Part shown: positions 59,812 to 62,468 of the stretch, piece by piece
Numbering within the stretch: position 1 is the stretch's first letter
How the letters are laid out: each line of letters begins with the position of its first letter
Source: MedAcidi-G1 sp002294285
Lineage (GTDB): Bacteria > Actinomycetota > Acidimicrobiia > Acidimicrobiales > MedAcidi-G1
Reading direction: 5' to 3'
Assembly: GCA_963999645.1 (NCBI GenBank)
Contig: CAXEUY010000011.1
Location: 1-62,468 of the forward strand
DNA: 62,468 bases
Position numbers and translations under genes: made by a program
Notes under the pieces: model-generated
What the model was told of the DNA's origin: nothing
Database searches by the model: none
What the model saw: only the letters and a program-made list of their open reading frames with translations

Positions 59812-61832
59812 GTAAAAATACGCCGTATGAACTTGATGACTTCCAGATGGAAGCCATTGAAGCTTTAGATAAAGAAAAGTCCGTTTTAGTAACTGCACCT
59901 ACTTCAAGCGGAAAAACTTTAGTAGCCGAACATGCAATTGATAAGGCACTAGAAAGTTCGAAGCGTCTTTATTACACAGCACCGATCAAGGCTTTATGTA
60001 ATCAAAAATTTCGTGATTTCTCAAACCAATTCGGCACTCAAAACGTTGGACTTCTAACCGGTGACCATTCGGTTAGAAGTGATGCAAAAATTTTGGTTAT
60101 GACGACAGAAGTCTTGCGAAATATGCTCTACACGGAAAAAGGAGTACCGCGGGACCTGTATTGTGTTGTTTTAGATGAGATCCATTTTCTTGAGGATCCA
60201 TATAGGGGAGCGGTATGGGAAGAGATCATCCTGACTCTGCCAAAAAATGTCCTACTGATTGCTTTGTCTGCAACTGTTTCGAATGCAGGTGAACTTAACG
60301 ATTGGATTTCATCTGTTAGGGGTGAAGTTTCTCAAATCACTCGGGAGAAACGTCCCGTTCCACTCAAAGGTCATTATATGGCAAGTGAAAAAAATACTGG
60401 GCACAGATTAGTGAGAATCCCAATACTGAAAAACGGAAGACCGAATAATAAAGGTGCAGTTTTTAAGAAGTTGGAAAAGGGTAAACGAAGAGCTTTCTCT
60501 TACCGTTGGACAGGACCTCGTCGTAGTGAAATTGTAAATGAGTTAGAAAAATCTGAAATGTTGCCTGCGATCTTCTTTATTTTTAGTAGAAAAGGTTGTG
60601 ATGATGCTAGGGATGCATCGATTAGATACTCTCCGTCTCTTAATTCACAAAACGACTCTGAAAGAGCATTGAAATATGCTGAGAAAAAATTTCAAATCCT
60701 CTCACCGGAAGAAAAAAAGATCTTGGGAGTTAACTCGCTTTTGGAAGGATTCAAAAAAGGATTTGCTTCTCATCACGCTGGCCTCTTGCCGCTGTTCAAA
60801 CAAACAACAGAAGAACTATTTTCCATGGGGTTACTTAAAGTAGTTTTTGCGACTGAAACTTTAGCGGTAGGTGTCAATATGCCCGCTAAATCAGTTGTCA
60901 TCGAGAAGTTAACTAAATTCAATGGAGACAACCATGAGCTTCTAACCCCCAGTCAATTTACACAACTGACAGGTAGGGCAGGTCGGCGAGGGATAGATGA
61001 AGAAGGTCATACTCTTACATGTTGGTCACCTTTCGTCAGTTTCGATGAAGTAGTTGATCTGACTATGAGCAAAAACTTTAGACTCTCTTCTGCTTTTACC
61101 CCTACTTACAACATGCTCGCAAATCTGTTAGCTACTAGAAGCGAAAAAGAGGCTTCAAGGCTCCTTGCTTCTTCTTTCGCCCAATTCCAAATGAAAAGGA
61201 GTTCTGAAGGTTTTAACCGTGATCTTATTGAACAGGTTTATTGCAGATTGGATGTTTTAGAAGAAACTGGTCTGGCAGATGGTTGGAAATTAACAAATAG
61301 TGGCCTTCCACTAACCAAAATATTTAATGAGTATGATCTTTTAATCACAAAGTGTATTTCAGATGGTATTTTCGAAGGTCTCGATGAGGAAGAGTTAGCC
61401 TCGATAGTTTCCTGTTTTGTTTTCAGCAAAAGGGGAAGAGAGGGAAATTCTCGAAAAAAAGATGATATAGGTAAAATTTCAGGAGAGCGCATTAAAGAAA
61501 TGATGACACTGAATGAACGAATTGCCGAGATAGAAATGGGGTTAAAAATTGAAATCAATCCTGTTCCAGATCTGGGCTTCGCTAAAGTGATCCAGAAGTG
61601 GGTATCAGGAGCAAATCTGACTGAAGTAATGAGCAAAGAATTATCAGCTGGAGAGTTTGTTAGGAATCTTAGGCTTTCTATGGATTTGTTGCAGCAAATC
61701 GCGAATGTTTCAACTCTCGAAACCAAACAAATTGCCGTTAATGCTATTGAGTCAATAGAAAGAGGCGTAGTTGTGGTAGCGGGGGAATTTGATTCAGGTA
61801 TTTTACGTGAAGAAACAGGTCGGGATATATGA
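59808..61832 (+). CDS. helY: Ski2/Mtr4-like DEAD/DEAH helicase (HelY family)
   Basis: A 674-residue superfamily 2 helicase. Motif I T-A-P-T-S-S-G-K-T (about 30-38), motif II D-E-I-H (about 123-126), motif III S-A-T, and motif VI Q-L-T-G-R-A-G-R-R-G (about 385-394) are intact. The C-terminal DSHCT-like helical domain is present, but the protein is shorter than mycobacterial HelY (906 residues), apparently lacking the middle insert. HelY-type helicases are thought to act in RNA processing. It forms an overlapping operon with tatC and the next gene. Confidence 0.9.
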   Translation: MSKNTPYELDDFQMEAIEALDKEKSVLVTAPTSSGKTLVAEHAIDKALESSKRLYYTAPIKALCNQKFRDFSNQFGTQNVGLLTGDHSVRSDAKILVMTTEVLRNMLYTEKGVPRDLYCVVLDEIHFLEDPYRGAVWEEIILTLPKNVLLIALSATVSNAGELNDWISSVRGEVSQITREKRPVPLKGHYMASEKNTGHRLVRIPILKNGRPNNKGAVFKKLEKGKRRAFSYRWTGPRRSEIVNELEKSEMLPAIFFIFSRKGCDDARDASIRYSPSLNSQNDSERALKYAEKKFQILSPEEKKILGVNSLLEGFKKGFASHHAGLLPLFKQTTEELFSMGLLKVVFATETLAVGVNMPAKSVVIEKLTKFNGDNHELLTPSQFTQLTGRAGRRGIDEEGHTLTCWSPFVSFDEVVDLTMSKNFRLSSAFTPTYNMLANLLATRSEKEASRLLASSFAQFQMKRSSEGFNRDLIEQVYCRLDVLEETGLADGWKLTNSGLPLTKIFNEYDLLITKCISDGIFEGLDEEELASIVSCFVFSKRGREGNSRKKDDIGKISGERIKEMMTLNERIAEIEMGLKIEINPVPDLGFAKVIQKWVSGANLTEVMSKELSAGEFVRNLRLSMDLLQQIANVSTLETKQIAVNAIESIERGVVVVAGEFDSGILREETGRDI

Positions 61833-62437
61833 ATATTAGTAGGGGAGAAAATTGGGGCCGTTTTCAATCTATGCCCGACAACGGCCTAATTATCTACAGC
61901 AACAAGGAGTTGTTTGAGGAGATAAACAGGTGTAAACGGAAAAGCGAAATTTTACCGGTTTTCGGACTTTTAGGGGGAGACTTGTGGAGAACATTGGGGG
62001 GGAGTTCTCAAGAGAGTCGACTCTATTCGAAAGAAGCTACTTTTTTAGAAATAGATTTAGGTTGCGTCCTGTTGGACGGAAAAATCTTCTGGTTTTCTTC
62101 TCATGTCTTTGTTGGTGAAAAGCTGGCTAACGAGCAGGTATTAATTTCTAATGTAGCCCATTATGGGAAAATGAATGTAGCCCCTAAAGCCCATCCGGGT
62201 GACGGAAAACTAGATGTATTAAAAATAAATCTAAGCGTCACTCAGAAAATAAAAGCATTGAAACGTTCTGCATCTGGCGACCATTTGCCACATCCGAGAA
62301 TTAAATACGAAAGAGTTAAAGCTGCTCAGTTGGATCTTGGAAAGAAAAAAAGTGTCGAAATTGATGGCCAAAAAATTGGCAAGTTCTCCGACATTTCGTT
62401 CAGACTTGAAGAACAAGCTTTGAGTGTGATTGTTTGA
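61829..62437 (+). CDS. Truncated diacylglycerol-kinase-like protein
   Basis: A 202-residue protein matching only the second part of the DAGK/YegS lipid-kinase family. G-G-D-L-W-R-T-L-G-G (about 49-58) aligns with the usual G-T-G-N-D-x-A-R-x-L-G loop but has lost its core. I-D-L-G-C-V-L-L-D-G and, later, A-P-K-A-H-P-G-D-G-K-L-D-V match the C-terminal beta-sandwich, which ends with V-E-I-D-G-Q-K-I-G. The nucleotide-binding G-G-D-G-T motif region is absent. The ATG overlaps the helicase stop (ATGA), so this short start is translationally coupled and probably real. Kinase activity is doubtful. Confidence 0.7.
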   Translation: MNISRGENWGRFQSMPDNGLIIYSNKELFEEINRCKRKSEILPVFGLLGGDLWRTLGGSSQESRLYSKEATFLEIDLGCVLLDGKIFWFSSHVFVGEKLANEQVLISNVAHYGKMNVAPKAHPGDGKLDVLKINLSVTQKIKALKRSASGDHLPHPRIKYERVKAAQLDLGKKKSVEIDGQKIGKFSDISFRLEEQALSVIV

Positions 62438-62468
62438 CTAGTTCGAGTAAAGGTAGTTAATGGATTCA

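Overview
This window looks like a chromosomal segment of an actinobacterium, most likely an aquatic or marine member of the class Acidimicrobiia; the class is inference. Direct support is a complete Pup-proteasome locus (mpa, dop, pup, prcB, prcA, pafA, pafB, pafC) followed by tatA, tatC and a HelY-type helicase, an order known from Mycobacterium and relatives, plus a fused FO synthase (fbiC) for coenzyme F420. Base composition is moderately AT-rich by eye, unlike high-GC soil actinobacteria. No transposon, integrase, CRISPR array or tRNA was seen.

Layout. 1-8.7 kb: accessory metabolic genes (two related phosphotransferases, one cut by the window edge; VOC, YjbR, DUF3303 and sulfotransferase-like proteins; an EamA exporter; an AlkX/YcaQ-like glycosylase). 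8.8-15.3 kb: two transporters, a giant exported protease with nested domains, and a Thr-rich lipoprotein. 15.3-22.8 kb (minus strand): a branched-chain-type 2-oxoacid dehydrogenase complex (E1a, E1b, E2, E3), a MalY-like aminotransferase and a membrane-anchored molybdopterin oxidoreductase. 23-27.3 kb: F420/PPOX protein, a zinc-ribbon/phosphatase group, a tiny metallothionein-like gene behind RNase P RNA, and trpD. 27.7-32.4 kb: GDPD, pyruvate kinase, mobA, RNase D. 32.4-40.8 kb: ClC channel, a glycolate-oxidase operon glcDEF, fbiC with an overlapping HxlR regulator. 40.8-43.9 kb: transaldolase and transketolase. 44-48.4 kb: an overlapping gene train (DD-carboxypeptidase; then LON-domain protein, small membrane proteins, TrmI, lipoprotein protease). 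48.4-62.4 kb: ferredoxin, Pup-proteasome, signal peptidase I, second GDPD, Tat translocase, helicase and a truncated DAGK-like protein.

Functional links. Tat components and MobA could serve the molybdo-oxidoreductase, although sulfite-oxidase-type cofactors do not need the MobA step. Pyk, the 2-oxoacid dehydrogenase and the non-oxidative pentose phosphate enzymes are core carbon metabolism. FbiC makes the F420 precursor that the PPOX protein at 23.1 kb may use.

Three observations stand out. First, at least sixteen gene starts have a TANNNT hexamer exactly six bases before the start codon, the signature of leaderless transcription, including starts inside the proteasome locus. Second, the 1182-residue exported protein appears to carry two fibronectin-III domains, each split at the same place by an inserted S1 protease; the second protease has lost its catalytic serine. 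Third, a 31-residue, seven-cysteine metallothionein-like gene lies between the 3' end of rnpB and the small gene at 25454.
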